From the NCBI RefSeq assembly GCF_000698595.1, contig NZ_JFHC01000017.1:48206-112205 (forward strand): 64,000 nt of DNA. Direction: 5' to 3'. Source of the stretch: Caballeronia glathei (GTDB lineage: Bacteria; Pseudomonadota; Gammaproteobacteria; Burkholderiales; Burkholderiaceae). The position numbers and the translations under genes are program-made. Shown here in pieces: positions 43,416-51,689 of the stretch. The first letter of the stretch is position 1. Each line of letters starts with the position of its first letter. The notes beneath the pieces were generated by a model. That model was not told the origin of the DNA. It worked only from the letters and a program-made list of their open reading frames with translations, and did not search any database.

Positions 43416-44455
43416 AACCGTTCCACCTGATCCCGACTGCCGCAGCGGCGTTCATCGCCCTGTCTTCCCCGGCGCAGGCCGACGTCAAGACGCTCTATCT
43501 CGGCATGAACGGCGGCCCGATGGAAAAGGCCTACACGAGCCAGATCCTGCCGGACTTCGAGAAAGCCAACGGCGTGAAGGTGGTGATCGTGCCGGGCACG
43601 TCATCGGACATTCTGGCCAAGCTGCTCGCCAACAAGGCGAAACCGCAAATCCACGTGGTTCTTCTCGACGACGGCATCATGTCGCGCGCCATCAGCATGG
43701 GCGTGTGCCAGAAACTCGACGACGGTCCGGAACTCAGGCAGCTGTATCCGTTCGCGCGCACGAAGGGCGACATGACGGCAGGCGTGCAGCTCGGCATGAC
43801 GGGCATTGCGTACAACACCCGGCTCTTCAAGGAGAAAGGCTGGGCGCCGCCCACGTCGTGGGCCGACTTTACCGATCCGAAATACGCGGGCAAGGTCGTG
43901 TTCCAGTCGGCGTCGAGCAGCACGTTCGGGCTGCATGGCTTCCTGATGCTCAACCGGCTGTGGGGCGGGTCCGAGAAGAACGTCGAGCCAGGCTTCACCA
44001 AGTGGCAGCAGTCGGTGGGGAAGAACGTCGTCGAGTACATTCCGAACTCCGCGAAGATCTCCGAGATGGTGCAGACCGGCGAGGCCGGCCTCTTCCCGCT
44101 CACGCCGACCGCCGCCGGGGACTTGCAGGAAAAGGGCATTCCCGTCGCCTACGTGAGCCCGAAGGAAGGTCCGGTGCTGCTGCTCGTGGACGAATGCGTG
44201 GTCGCGAACAATCCGGACCCGGCGCTCGCGCAGAAGCTCGCGGCGTTTCTGCTGTCGGCTTCGACGCAGACCCGGGCCGCTGAGGCCGGCCGCCAGATTC
44301 CGACGAACAAGGAAGCGAAGATGACCGAGCCGATGAACAAGCAGCTCGGCAATCTCGACGAACTCGCGAAGAAGGTGAACGTGGTCGACTGGGACGTGAT
44401 CAACGTGAGCCGGCCCCAATGGGATCAGCGCTGGAACCGCCAGATCGAGAGGTAG
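43412..44455 (+). CDS. ABC transporter substrate-binding protein, polyamine (PotD/IDO) type
   Basis: 347 aa. Signal peptide MKPFHLIPTAAAAFIALSSPAQA, cleaved after AQA. The periplasmic-binding fold resembles PotD/PotF and iron-hydroxamate family 1 proteins (LGMNGGPMEKAYTSQILPDFEKANG and GMTGIAYNTRLFKEKGW). The ATG overlaps the previous stop (ATGA). Placing the binding protein last, after the oxidase genes, ties uptake to the oxidation step. Confidence 0.9.
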   Translation: MKPFHLIPTAAAAFIALSSPAQADVKTLYLGMNGGPMEKAYTSQILPDFEKANGVKVVIVPGTSSDILAKLLANKAKPQIHVVLLDDGIMSRAISMGVCQKLDDGPELRQLYPFARTKGDMTAGVQLGMTGIAYNTRLFKEKGWAPPTSWADFTDPKYAGKVVFQSASSSTFGLHGFLMLNRLWGGSEKNVEPGFTKWQQSVGKNVVEYIPNSAKISEMVQTGEAGLFPLTPTAAGDLQEKGIPVAYVSPKEGPVLLLVDECVVANNPDPALAQKLAAFLLSASTQTRAAEAGRQIPTNKEAKMTEPMNKQLGNLDELAKKVNVVDWDVINVSRPQWDQRWNRQIER

Positions 44456-44513
44456 GCGCGCGCAAGGTCGGACGCGCGCGCCCGGGGCATGGACTCCGGC
44501 ATGCCTCCCCGGG
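44455..44513 (+). terminator. Double GC-rich hairpin ending the ABC/flavoenzyme operon
   Basis: First hairpin: GGCGCGCGC/GCGCGCGCC, a perfect 9-bp stem with a 10-base loop that begins at the last base of the stop codon. Second: CCCGGGG/CCCCGGG with a partly paired CAT/ATG interior (44481-44513). There is no T-tract; it would end transcription by structure or with Rho. Confidence 0.5.
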
Positions 44514-44608
44514 CCCATGCCATTGTTGAGGAACTTTCGAAGCGGCGCCGCTGGCGGGGCCATTGTTCGCGGCGACGCATTGCTCCCCGGCAGCGGCGGC
44601 GACCGCCT

Positions 44609-44998
44609 TCAGGACGGACGCCCGCCGTCGCCTATGCGCCGCTTCCGCCCACGGTCCTCAGGCTCTTCCACTGCCCCTGCTCCACCTGAAAGAGCGTATA
44701 AGGCGGCTTGATCAGATCGCCCTGCGGGTCGAATGTGATCCTGCCCGTCACACCCGTCACATTGACCTTTGCCAGGCTCGCCACGATCTTCGCGCGGTCG
44801 AGCGAATTCGCGTCGTGAATGGCTTTGATCATCGCCAGCGCGGCGTCGTACGCGCACGGCGCATAAAGCTCGACGTCCTGGTTGAAGCGCACCTTGTAGC
44901 GCTTGATCGCGACGCGGGGGTCTGCCTGATCGTCGTACACGTCCAGTTCGAACTTGACCGGCTTGCCGGCGATCGTCGGAGGCTTCGGGCGAATCTGA
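44609..44998 (-). pseudogene. Remnant of a branched-chain amino acid (LivJ/LivK-type) binding protein
   Basis: The frame reads KPPTIAGKPVKFELDVYDDQADPRVA, which is the early part of LivK-like proteins, and then passes straight into IKRYKVRFNQDVELYAPCAYDAALAMI, which belongs near the C terminus. About 200-250 residues between are missing. The signal peptide and N terminus are also absent, as the frame abuts the next gene's stop at 45001. The C-terminal end (GRITFDPQGDLIKPPYTLFQVEQGQW) is intact. This looks like an internal deletion plus a 5' truncation. Confidence 0.75.
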
Positions 44999-45000
44999 AG

Positions 45001-46653
45001 TTATCCGGCATCGTGCTGCAGATATTTGTGCGCGAAGGCAATCGCCATGCTGCCCTCGCCGACCGCTGAAGCGACGCGCTTGACCGGACTCAACCTCACG
45101 TCTCCGCAGGCGAACACACCGGGAACACTCGATTCGAGGAGATAGGGATCCCGGCCATGCGACCAGCGTCCCGCCTTGACGACGTCGTCACCTGTGAGCA
45201 CATATCCGCGCCCATCGCGCGCGATTTCCGGCGGCAGCCACTCGGTTTCCGCATCGGCGCCAATGAACACGAACAATCCACCGCAGTCGTGCCGGCGCAC
45301 CTCTGCGCTCAGCCCGTCGCGTACGTCGATCGCGGTCAGATGGGTATCGCCGTATGCGCCGACGACCTCCGATCGCAGTTGCACCGCCACGTTCGACTTC
45401 CCGTGAAGCTGTTCGACCAGATAGCGCGACATGCTCTTCTCGATCGAATCGCCACGCAGCACAAGCGTCACCCTGCGCGCGTGATTGGCAAAGTACAACG
45501 CGGCCTGCCCGGCGGAGTTTCCGCCACCGATCAGATAGACGTCGAGCCCGTGCGTCGCGCTCGCCTCGCTGCGCGACGCGCCGTAGTAGATGCCTTTGCC
45601 GATGAACCGGTCAAAGCCGTCGATCGCGAGACGGCGCCACGTGACGCCGGTCGCGAGAATGATGGTCCGCGCCCGGATGACGTCCCCTCCATCCAGGTGG
45701 ACGTTACGCGCATCGACATCGATTCGCGTAACAGAGCGTGTCACCAGGATCTCCGCGCCCAGCCGCCTTGCCTGTTGCAATGCGCGGCTCGCCAGTTCGT
45801 CGCCCGACACACCGTTGGGAAAGCCGAGGTAATTCTCGATGCGCGAAGAGGTTCCCGCCTGCCCGCCTGGCGCTTCGCGCTCGAGCACCACCGTGCGCAA
45901 GCCTTCCGACGCGCCGTACACCCCCGCCGCGAGACCGGCCGGCCCGCCGCCGATGATCATCGTGTCGTATTCGGCGAGGCGGGGTTGCGTCTGCAAACCC
46001 AGCAGCCCCGCGAGCTCGCGTGTCGCAGGCCGGCTCAGCACCGTTCCGTCGACCAGCCGCAACGCCGGGCAATCCGCCTCCGACGGACAGTCTCCGGGCC
46101 AGCGCGCCGGCAGTTCGGGCGCATCGGGCGTCATCCAGTCGTAGCTGATCTGGTTGCGGGCGAGGAACTGGCGCAACGCTGTACAGGCAGTGTCCCAGCG
46201 GCTGCCGACCATGGTCACGCGAGCCTTGGGCGGCTCGGCGGAAAGGCCTTGCAATCCGCCGATGCGTTCGCGCGCGAGGGCACCCATCTTCACCGCCACT
46301 TCCGGCGAGGCGGCCGCGAGTGCGTAGTAACGCTGAGCGTCAACGCGCATGACACGCGACGGCTCTGCAGCCCGATAGCCACCAGGAAACGGCGAACTCA
46401 GCGCGAGCGGCACTTCTCCGAAGATGGTTCCCGGAAGACGCCAGCCGAGCGTGCGCTCGATGCCGTCGAACGTCTTGATGACCTCCATCTTGCCGACGAG
46501 CACTGCGTACAGCGCGCGCTCTCCCCCTTCGTGGACGGCGAACTCACCCGCGCACAGATGCAGGTCTGCGGACGTGTTCGCGAGATGCTCCAGTTCGTTG
46601 TCAGCGAGTGTCGAGAAAAGGGGAACCGGCCGGATGTCATCGATAGTGAGCAT
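45001..46653 (-). CDS. Cyclic-nucleotide-domain/thioredoxin-reductase-like fusion without the redox CxxC
   Basis: 550 aa from MLTIDDIR; an upstream ATG at 46728 would add 25 residues, and neither has a strong ribosome binding site. Residues about 10-130 form a CNMP/CRP-like sensor domain (EFAVHEGGERALYAVLVGKMEVIK). A thioredoxin-fold-like linker follows (about 145-210), then a TrxR module with FAD motif TMIIGGGPAGLAAGVYGASEG and NADPH motif VYLIGGGNSAGQAALYFA. Where TrxR has CxxC, this has YYGASRSEAS, so it cannot reduce thioredoxin in the usual way. It may be a signal-gated NAD(P)H/flavin oxidoreductase. Confidence 0.85.
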   Translation of the reverse strand: MLTIDDIRPVPLFSTLADNELEHLANTSADLHLCAGEFAVHEGGERALYAVLVGKMEVIKTFDGIERTLGWRLPGTIFGEVPLALSSPFPGGYRAAEPSRVMRVDAQRYYALAAASPEVAVKMGALARERIGGLQGLSAEPPKARVTMVGSRWDTACTALRQFLARNQISYDWMTPDAPELPARWPGDCPSEADCPALRLVDGTVLSRPATRELAGLLGLQTQPRLAEYDTMIIGGGPAGLAAGVYGASEGLRTVVLEREAPGGQAGTSSRIENYLGFPNGVSGDELASRALQQARRLGAEILVTRSVTRIDVDARNVHLDGGDVIRARTIILATGVTWRRLAIDGFDRFIGKGIYYGASRSEASATHGLDVYLIGGGNSAGQAALYFANHARRVTLVLRGDSIEKSMSRYLVEQLHGKSNVAVQLRSEVVGAYGDTHLTAIDVRDGLSAEVRRHDCGGLFVFIGADAETEWLPPEIARDGRGYVLTGDDVVKAGRWSHGRDPYLLESSVPGVFACGDVRLSPVKRVASAVGEGSMAIAFAHKYLQHDAG

Positions 46654-47004
46654 GGATTCGTCCAGACAGGCAAGTGGTGTGAAGTTCGGTCCAGAGGCAT
46701 TCGTATCATCCGCCTGGCGAGAGGACATGCGCCAGCAAACGACTCAGCCACCTGACGTTCGATGCGAGGCGGGCACAGCGCCGCCAGTCTTCCCTCGCCG
46801 CGCGCACCGGTACGGCTCGAACAGATATGCGGAACACGTCGGCAGGCGGAGCCAGTATATGACTTTCGCTCGCCGATGTTTATTCGCCAGCGCCCATTTC
46901 CTGATTTGAGTCCGCGCAAATCCTCATTCGATTGCCCGCTTCGCGTCGTGCCCCGACGCGCGTTCGCAGGCTGCTGATCCTGGACCAGGCGGCGTTGCGG
47001 CCGC
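46654..47004. other. Intergenic region upstream of the CNMP/TrxR gene
   Basis: About 350 bp between this gene and the end of the leftward TetR gene. The interval 46855-46925 is AT-richer and may hold the promoter of the TrxR-like gene. No gene, repeat or clear terminator is seen. Confidence 0.4.
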
Positions 47005-47625
47005 TCAATCGCCGGCGCCCTCTCGCTTCGCCGCTTCGACCAGGGCGCGGATCGCCCAGCGCTTCACCTTGCGGGCACGCGCGTCGTCGAGTTGCAGGAC
47101 GTCCTTGAAGACCACCATCGCCTCCGTACCGATCACAAGTGCGAGCGCCTGCGTCAGCGTTTCGAGCGCGGCGGGCTTGAACTGATCTTGCGCGGGTTCC
47201 AGCGCCGCCTCGATCAGCGGCGTGCGACGGTTCTGGCGCGGCGGCACGTCGTTGTCCGGGCCGCCCTTCGCCACACGCTCCAGCGAATGCGCGAGCATCA
47301 TGCGAAGCGGCGCTTCGTTGGCCAGGATCATGTCGTGAAGCGCGGCATCGACGCGGGTCAACCGCGCGACCGGATCGCCCGATGCGCGCGTGCCAAAGAG
47401 TTTGGCGGCGTCCGGCGTGGCGACATCGAGCGACGCCTCCAGCAGCAGCGCGTCCATGTTCGGAAAATGCCGATACGCCGTGGCGCGCGAAACCATCGCT
47501 TCCCCGGCGATCTCCTCCAGGCTCGGCTTGCGGCCCTCCTTCATGAGACGCGAAGCAGCCTGCAGCAGGTCCTTGCGTGTGCGCTGTTTCTGGTTCCGGC
47601 GTCCGGCGGTCTCGGCATCGGGCAT
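47005..47625 (-). CDS. TetR-family regulator
   Basis: 206 aa. HTH: QRTRKDLLQAASRLMKEGRKPSLEEIAGEAMVSRATAYRHFPNMDALLLEAS. The C-terminal domain (LAKGG, PLIEAALEP, LALVIGTEAMVVFKDVL) resembles TetR proteins paired with small NTF2-like enzymes. The ATG at 47625 lies 1 bp after the stop of the upstream SnoaL-like gene, so the two are co-translated. It likely represses this operon through the inverted repeat at 48100-48115. Confidence 0.88.
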   Translation of the reverse strand: MPDAETAGRRNQKQRTRKDLLQAASRLMKEGRKPSLEEIAGEAMVSRATAYRHFPNMDALLLEASLDVATPDAAKLFGTRASGDPVARLTRVDAALHDMILANEAPLRMMLAHSLERVAKGGPDNDVPPRQNRRTPLIEAALEPAQDQFKPAALETLTQALALVIGTEAMVVFKDVLQLDDARARKVKRWAIRALVEAAKREGAGD

Positions 47626-47626
47626 G

Positions 47627-48049
47627 TCAGGCCTGTGGCAACTGTTTGATGATCGCCGCGAGATCGACCCATACGTTTTCCCGCCTGATTTGCCCGCTTT
47701 CGGCGAATTCAACGACATGCAGCATCCGGAATTCCAGCGCACGCCCATGGCCTTCGAGTCCGAACGGCCTGCCCGGGGCCTTGCCCCGCCATAAGGATTC
47801 GTCAACGACGAACCCGTTGCCGTAAAGACGGCGCAGGCACTCGACCCGGCTCTCCGACAAGTCCGCAAAAAGCGCCTCGTAGAACGGCCGCACTTCCGCG
47901 CGGCCATGCACCGGCCCCGAGGGCCAGCCGACCACGTCGTGCTCTACGTCCGGCGTGAGCGTCGCGAGGACCCCCTCGACATCGTCACGTCTCTCGAAGC
48001 CGAAATGTTCATCGATTTTCCGATCCATCTGCGCACGGGTCAGCGTCAT
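47627..48049 (-). CDS. SnoaL/NTF2-like protein co-transcribed with TetR
   Basis: 140 aa. The fold pattern includes HFGFERRDDVEGVLATLTPDVEHDVVG, HGRAEVRPFYEALFADL and EFRMLHVVEFAESGQIRRENVWVDLAAI. Such proteins often act on small polyketide- or steroid-like ligands, and the pairing with TetR suggests response to a xenobiotic. GAGGAACCAGTC lies upstream of the ATG. Confidence 0.78.
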   Translation of the reverse strand: MTLTRAQMDRKIDEHFGFERRDDVEGVLATLTPDVEHDVVGWPSGPVHGRAEVRPFYEALFADLSESRVECLRRLYGNGFVVDESLWRGKAPGRPFGLEGHGRALEFRMLHVVEFAESGQIRRENVWVDLAAIIKQLPQA

Positions 48050-48092
48050 GACTGGTTCCTCGCCTGGTTGCGTTTGCGGGGTTTGTCAATGC

Positions 48093-48121
48093 ATTTTAGT
48101 GAGACTAGCGTCTCATTACAA
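48093..48121 (-). promoter_or_regulatory. Promoter of the snoaL-tetR operon
   Basis: Reading leftwards: -35 TTGTAA, exactly 17 bp spacer, -10 TAAAAT. Transcription would begin near 48086, giving a short leader of about 37 nt. The spacer contains the inverted repeat at 48100-48115. Confidence 0.6.
48100..48115. promoter_or_regulatory. TetR operator TGAGAC-N4-GTCTCA
   Basis: Perfect 6-bp arms around TAGC, embedded in the spacer between the -35 and -10 elements. A bound TetR dimer would block RNA polymerase directly. The arm size and position are classic for TetR autoregulation. Confidence 0.65.
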
Positions 48122-48318
48122 GATCACAATGCTTCGTCGAAGCGCGAACGGCGGCTTGCGAAAGCGAGCTCGTTCGGCTGACGTGGACACGAATGCGGGT
48201 CGAGTGGCGATAGCGGCAAGCGCGCCCGCCGCTTCGGAAGGATCGCTGAAAAATACTTCCGCCGCCTGCTCGAAGGGCGATCGCAGGGCGTGCCTCATGG
48301 ACTCCCTGCGAAAACGCG

Positions 48319-49425
48319 CTACTGACGGTTCTCCGCCACGTCCGTGCCGCCCACCGATGGCGGGTCCTCGACCCAAAGCCAGAACAGCCGGTAGCCGACG
48401 GCAAGCGCCACCGGCCCGATGAACAGGCCGATCACGCCTCCGCTGATCATGCCGCCAAGCGCGCCGATCAGCACGACGGGCATCGGCACGTCGACCCCGC
48501 GGCCCAGCAGGAGCGGCTTCAGCACGTTGTCGGCGAGCCCGGCGATGAACACATAGATGGCGAACACGATGCTGGCCACAGTGGCGCCCTGCGTGGCCAG
48601 CACGAAGCCGATCACCGGCAGCGTCACGATGGTCGCCGGCAGTTGCATGATGCCGATCAGCAGCACGGCCAGCGTGAGCAGGCCGGCCGCCGGGATCCCC
48701 ATCACGATGAATCCCGCGCCGATGAGCAGCATCTGGATAAAGGCGATGCCTACGACACCGAGCGCCACCGCGCGGATGGTCGTCGTGCAGAGTTCGCTGA
48801 TTCGCGGGCCCCTGTCCGGGCCGAAGATGCGACGGGAGATCCGCAAGGCGCTCGCATGTCCTTCTTCGCCGTGCGCCATGATGATGCCCGCTATGATCAG
48901 CGCGGCAACGAATATCACCATGCCCATGCCGAGGCCGGCGAGCCTGGTGAGAAGAGCAAGGCTGAGTCCCCTGATCTGGGGCGAGAACTTCTGCAGAAGG
49001 CCGGTGAGGTCCGTTGCGGCATGCATCCACAGTTCGTACAGCCGCTTTCCCACGAGCGGCCATGCGGCCACCGCCTCGGCAGGCGGCGGGACGCGGAAAT
49101 CTCCGCTCTTGACGACCGTGACCGCATTCTCCACGGAATCCACCACCGCGTCGCCCAGAAGGTACGTGGGCACCAGCACGATGCCGAGCGCCACCACCAC
49201 GATCAGCGCGGCCGTGCGCCCGTGCCGGTTGCCCAGCCTTTTCCCGACCGCGACCTGCAGGGGGTAAATGGTCGTCGCCAGTATCACCGACCATATGACG
49301 AGATCAAAGAACGGACGGAAGATCTCGAAACAGAAGATGACCAGCGCGGCGATCAGCCCGGCGCGAATGAACACATCGAGCAGGCCGCGGGACAGTGCTT
49401 TCTCCGTCGCGTGCGTGAGCAACAT
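48319..49425 (-). CDS. AI-2E family (PerM-like) transporter
   Basis: 368 aa with about eight membrane segments. Landmarks: FFDLVIWSVILATTIYPLQVAV in the N-terminal part, a periplasmic loop (about 100-150), then PAAGLLTLAVLLIGIMQLPATIV and GRGVDVPMPVVLIGALGGMISGGVIGLFIGPVALAVGY, the family C-terminal signature. AAAGGAGACC precedes the ATG. Members export signals, Na+ or other solutes; this one's substrate is unknown. Confidence 0.88.
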   Translation of the reverse strand: MLLTHATEKALSRGLLDVFIRAGLIAALVIFCFEIFRPFFDLVIWSVILATTIYPLQVAVGKRLGNRHGRTAALIVVVALGIVLVPTYLLGDAVVDSVENAVTVVKSGDFRVPPPAEAVAAWPLVGKRLYELWMHAATDLTGLLQKFSPQIRGLSLALLTRLAGLGMGMVIFVAALIIAGIIMAHGEEGHASALRISRRIFGPDRGPRISELCTTTIRAVALGVVGIAFIQMLLIGAGFIVMGIPAAGLLTLAVLLIGIMQLPATIVTLPVIGFVLATQGATVASIVFAIYVFIAGLADNVLKPLLLGRGVDVPMPVVLIGALGGMISGGVIGLFIGPVALAVGYRLFWLWVEDPPSVGGTDVAENRQ

Positions 49426-49581
49426 GATGGTCTCCTTTCAGGTTGTCCCGATGCGGGCTCGCCAACGCGGCATTCAGCTGCATGGCCACGCGGGGCGCAT
49501 CGGCTTCGAAATGGAGGCCTCGAATGTTGCGAATTGCGAATCGCCGACATGCGGGAAACCGGCGCCTGCCGCTTGCGGCGC

Positions 49582-50256
49582 TCAGCCGCCGAGCGCGATG
49601 ATCGCCATCGTCAGGAGGACGCCAAAGACCACCATCGCAAGCCCGGCCTTCCATCCGCCCCAGCCGGCGTGGTGGCCCAAAGCCAGCCCGCAGCCAAAAA
49701 GCATCACGAGCGTGAGAACGCGTGAAACGAGCAAGGCAGTGGGTACGTCGCGGAAAATGATGAACGGCAGCGCAACCGGGAACGTCGACAGCACGATGAT
49801 GACGAAGATGCCCAGCGCCCCGAGGAAATCGTTGCGCACGAAGCGCGGGCGGTCCGGCAGGTTCGTCGTGGCCGCAAGCCTCAGCCGGATCGGTTCCAGG
49901 TTCTCATCCGACACGAGCGGCCGCATGAACCTCGGCAAGGCATCGCGCAGCACGCGACGCCCGGCGTCGGCGTCGGGCGCATTCCTGATGGCGAGGGCAA
50001 GCGTGAGCCGCCTGCCACGGTTGGTCAGCGTGCGTACCAGGAACATGAGCGCGTCGGCGAGTCCCCAGGCGAGGTTGCAGCCAAGCGCCGTATAGAGCAT
50101 TGTCCGCCCGGCGTCCTCGCCGGCCGTGGCCGCCGACACGGTGCCGACGAAAGTCAGCGCCATGAATAGCCCGAAGCACAGCTCCGAAACCCTGTCGACG
50201 GTGTCGAGAACCGGCTCGTGCGAGTCGGCATCGCCCTCATGTGTCAATGCATTCAC
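49582..50256 (-). CDS. VIT1/CCC1-like integral membrane protein
   Basis: 224 aa with about five hydrophobic segments: SELCFGLFMALTFVGTVSAA, MLYTALGCNLAWGLADALMFL, FLGALGIFVIIVLSTFPVALPFII, VLTLVMLFGCGLALGHHAGW and AGLAMVVFGVLLTMAIIALGG. The arrangement (two helices, soluble loop, three helices) matches VIT1/CCC1 metal transporters, but the Glu-rich metal-binding insert is missing. GTG at 50256 is chosen for GGGGAGA upstream. It may form a unit with the AI-2E-type gene downstream. Confidence 0.7.
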   Translation of the reverse strand: MNALTHEGDADSHEPVLDTVDRVSELCFGLFMALTFVGTVSAATAGEDAGRTMLYTALGCNLAWGLADALMFLVRTLTNRGRRLTLALAIRNAPDADAGRRVLRDALPRFMRPLVSDENLEPIRLRLAATTNLPDRPRFVRNDFLGALGIFVIIVLSTFPVALPFIIFRDVPTALLVSRVLTLVMLFGCGLALGHHAGWGGWKAGLAMVVFGVLLTMAIIALGG

Positions 50257-50436
50257 GAGACTGTCTCCCCGTCGCTGGATAGCCGGGCCGCCAAAGACAA
50301 CCACCGGATGCCGGACTCATGAGCCGGCCGGCGCGATGTCGGCCGAGTTCGAATGCGCGCTGCTGCGCGTCGCGCCAGCGCCTGAATCACAAGTGGATGG
50401 TTGCAGGGCGTGCCCGCGTTCCCGGCGCGCAACGCG

Positions 50437-50634
50437 TCACTTCCTTGAATTGCGGTTAGCCAGCGGATTGAGCGCGATGACGAAGGTCGCCACGCCGACT
50501 ACGAGCGCCAGCATTCCATAGCGAAACAAGGCGGATTCGTCATATAGCAAGCCGCGTATCGTGGCGTAGAGGCCGCCCAGCCAGATGAAGACCCCCACCG
50601 ATGCGCATGCAATTCTAGTCTCGAATCGTTTCAT
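50437..50634 (-). CDS. Small inner-membrane protein, unknown
   Basis: 65 aa beginning MKRFETRIACASVGVFIWLG, with two hydrophobic stretches (about residues 9-25 and 37-57) separated by GLLYDESALFRYG and a polar tail PLANRNSRK. It is probably a small two-helix membrane protein. The ribosome binding site is weak and no family is recognised. Confidence 0.5.
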   Translation of the reverse strand: MKRFETRIACASVGVFIWLGGLYATIRGLLYDESALFRYGMLALVVGVATFVIALNPLANRNSRK

Positions 50635-51030
50635 TGTCTTTGCCCCAGATTCCCGCCTTAAGACGCTAAGCGCCCTTGAGAAAAAGGCCACGTCCCCGGC
50701 GTTGACGATTGTTCCGGACGGAAAGCATATGGTGTACATGATGCCGGGCCGGTCGCCAGGCGGATTCGATTGCGGTACACAAACGTATTAAATGCCGTTT
50801 GGGCGCTTCCGTCCAGCCGCGCCAGGATCGCAGCGTCGGCTCGCCGGCGGCTGACGAAGGCACCTGCGGACGTGCGCGCCCTTGACAGCCACCAGCTTGA
50901 TGAGGTGGAGTCTGGTCGAGAGGGAAAGCGGTCAATCGTCCCCGAAGCCTGCCGTTAGGCGCGACACGGCGCGGCTCGGCGCGGGCCGCGAACAGACCCA
51001 TCATCGGCTAGTCGTAGCTGGAGAAACGCC
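50635..51030. other. Intergenic region, no gene seen
   Basis: 396 bp between divergent small genes; it should contain promoters for both. No convincing promoter pair, repeat or RNA gene is recognisable. Confidence 0.4.
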
Positions 51031-51534
51031 ATGCTCAACCGGTTTGCATCCTTCGTCATGTGTACCGCCGTCGTGGCGGTGGCCGGTTGCGCCGGATCGC
51101 AGCCGCCGGTCGAGGCCGGTGCGGATCAATCCGCCGTCATTGCCCGCCTGGGTCCACCCAAGGAAACCTACGACCTGCCGGGCGGCGGCAAGCGGCTGAT
51201 GTGGCCCACGCAGCCCATGGGCACGACGACGACCGCAGCCGACATCGACGCTTCCGGCAAAGTGCTGAGCGTCCGGCAAGTGCTTCTGGACAACGAGTTC
51301 TATCGCGCCGAAGTGGGCAAATGGACCCGGGATGATGTGCTCGTGAACTTCGGGCGCCCCTTCGAGACGTCCTATTACACGCGAATGAAAATGCAGGTGT
51401 GGTCGTATCGATATGTCGAGAACAACATCCAGCATCTGATATTCAGCTTTTACTTCGACGACCAGGGAATCCTGCGGCAGACGCAGCGAGCGCCCGACCC
51501 GAAATTCGATCCCAGCCAGCGCAATCTGTTCTAG
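51031..51534 (+). CDS. Putative lipoprotein, BamE/SmpA-like
   Basis: 167 aa. Signal peptide with lipobox VAGC (VVAVAGCAGSQPP). Then VIARLGPPKETYDLPGGGKRLMWPTQPMG and RDDVLVNFGRPFETSYYTRMKMQVWSYRYVENN, a pattern of two small alpha-beta units each starting with a 'V-x-x-x-G-x-P' turn, as in SmpA/OmlA (BamE-type) proteins. GGAGAAACGCC precedes the ATG. Probably outer-membrane anchored; the role is unknown. Confidence 0.78.
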   Translation: MLNRFASFVMCTAVVAVAGCAGSQPPVEAGADQSAVIARLGPPKETYDLPGGGKRLMWPTQPMGTTTTAADIDASGKVLSVRQVLLDNEFYRAEVGKWTRDDVLVNFGRPFETSYYTRMKMQVWSYRYVENNIQHLIFSFYFDDQGILRQTQRAPDPKFDPSQRNLF

Positions 51535-51689
51535 CAGCGGATGGCTTCCTTCGTGAGAGGAAGGTCCGTTTCGAATTCCGCAACGTTGCGCGAGGTCGTC
51601 CCGGCAATTGTCGTCACTGCTTCGCGGGCGGGAACAGTCCGGTGCCCCTTCACGATCACGTTCGGGAAGGAGACGGCGCCGCCGTTGCC

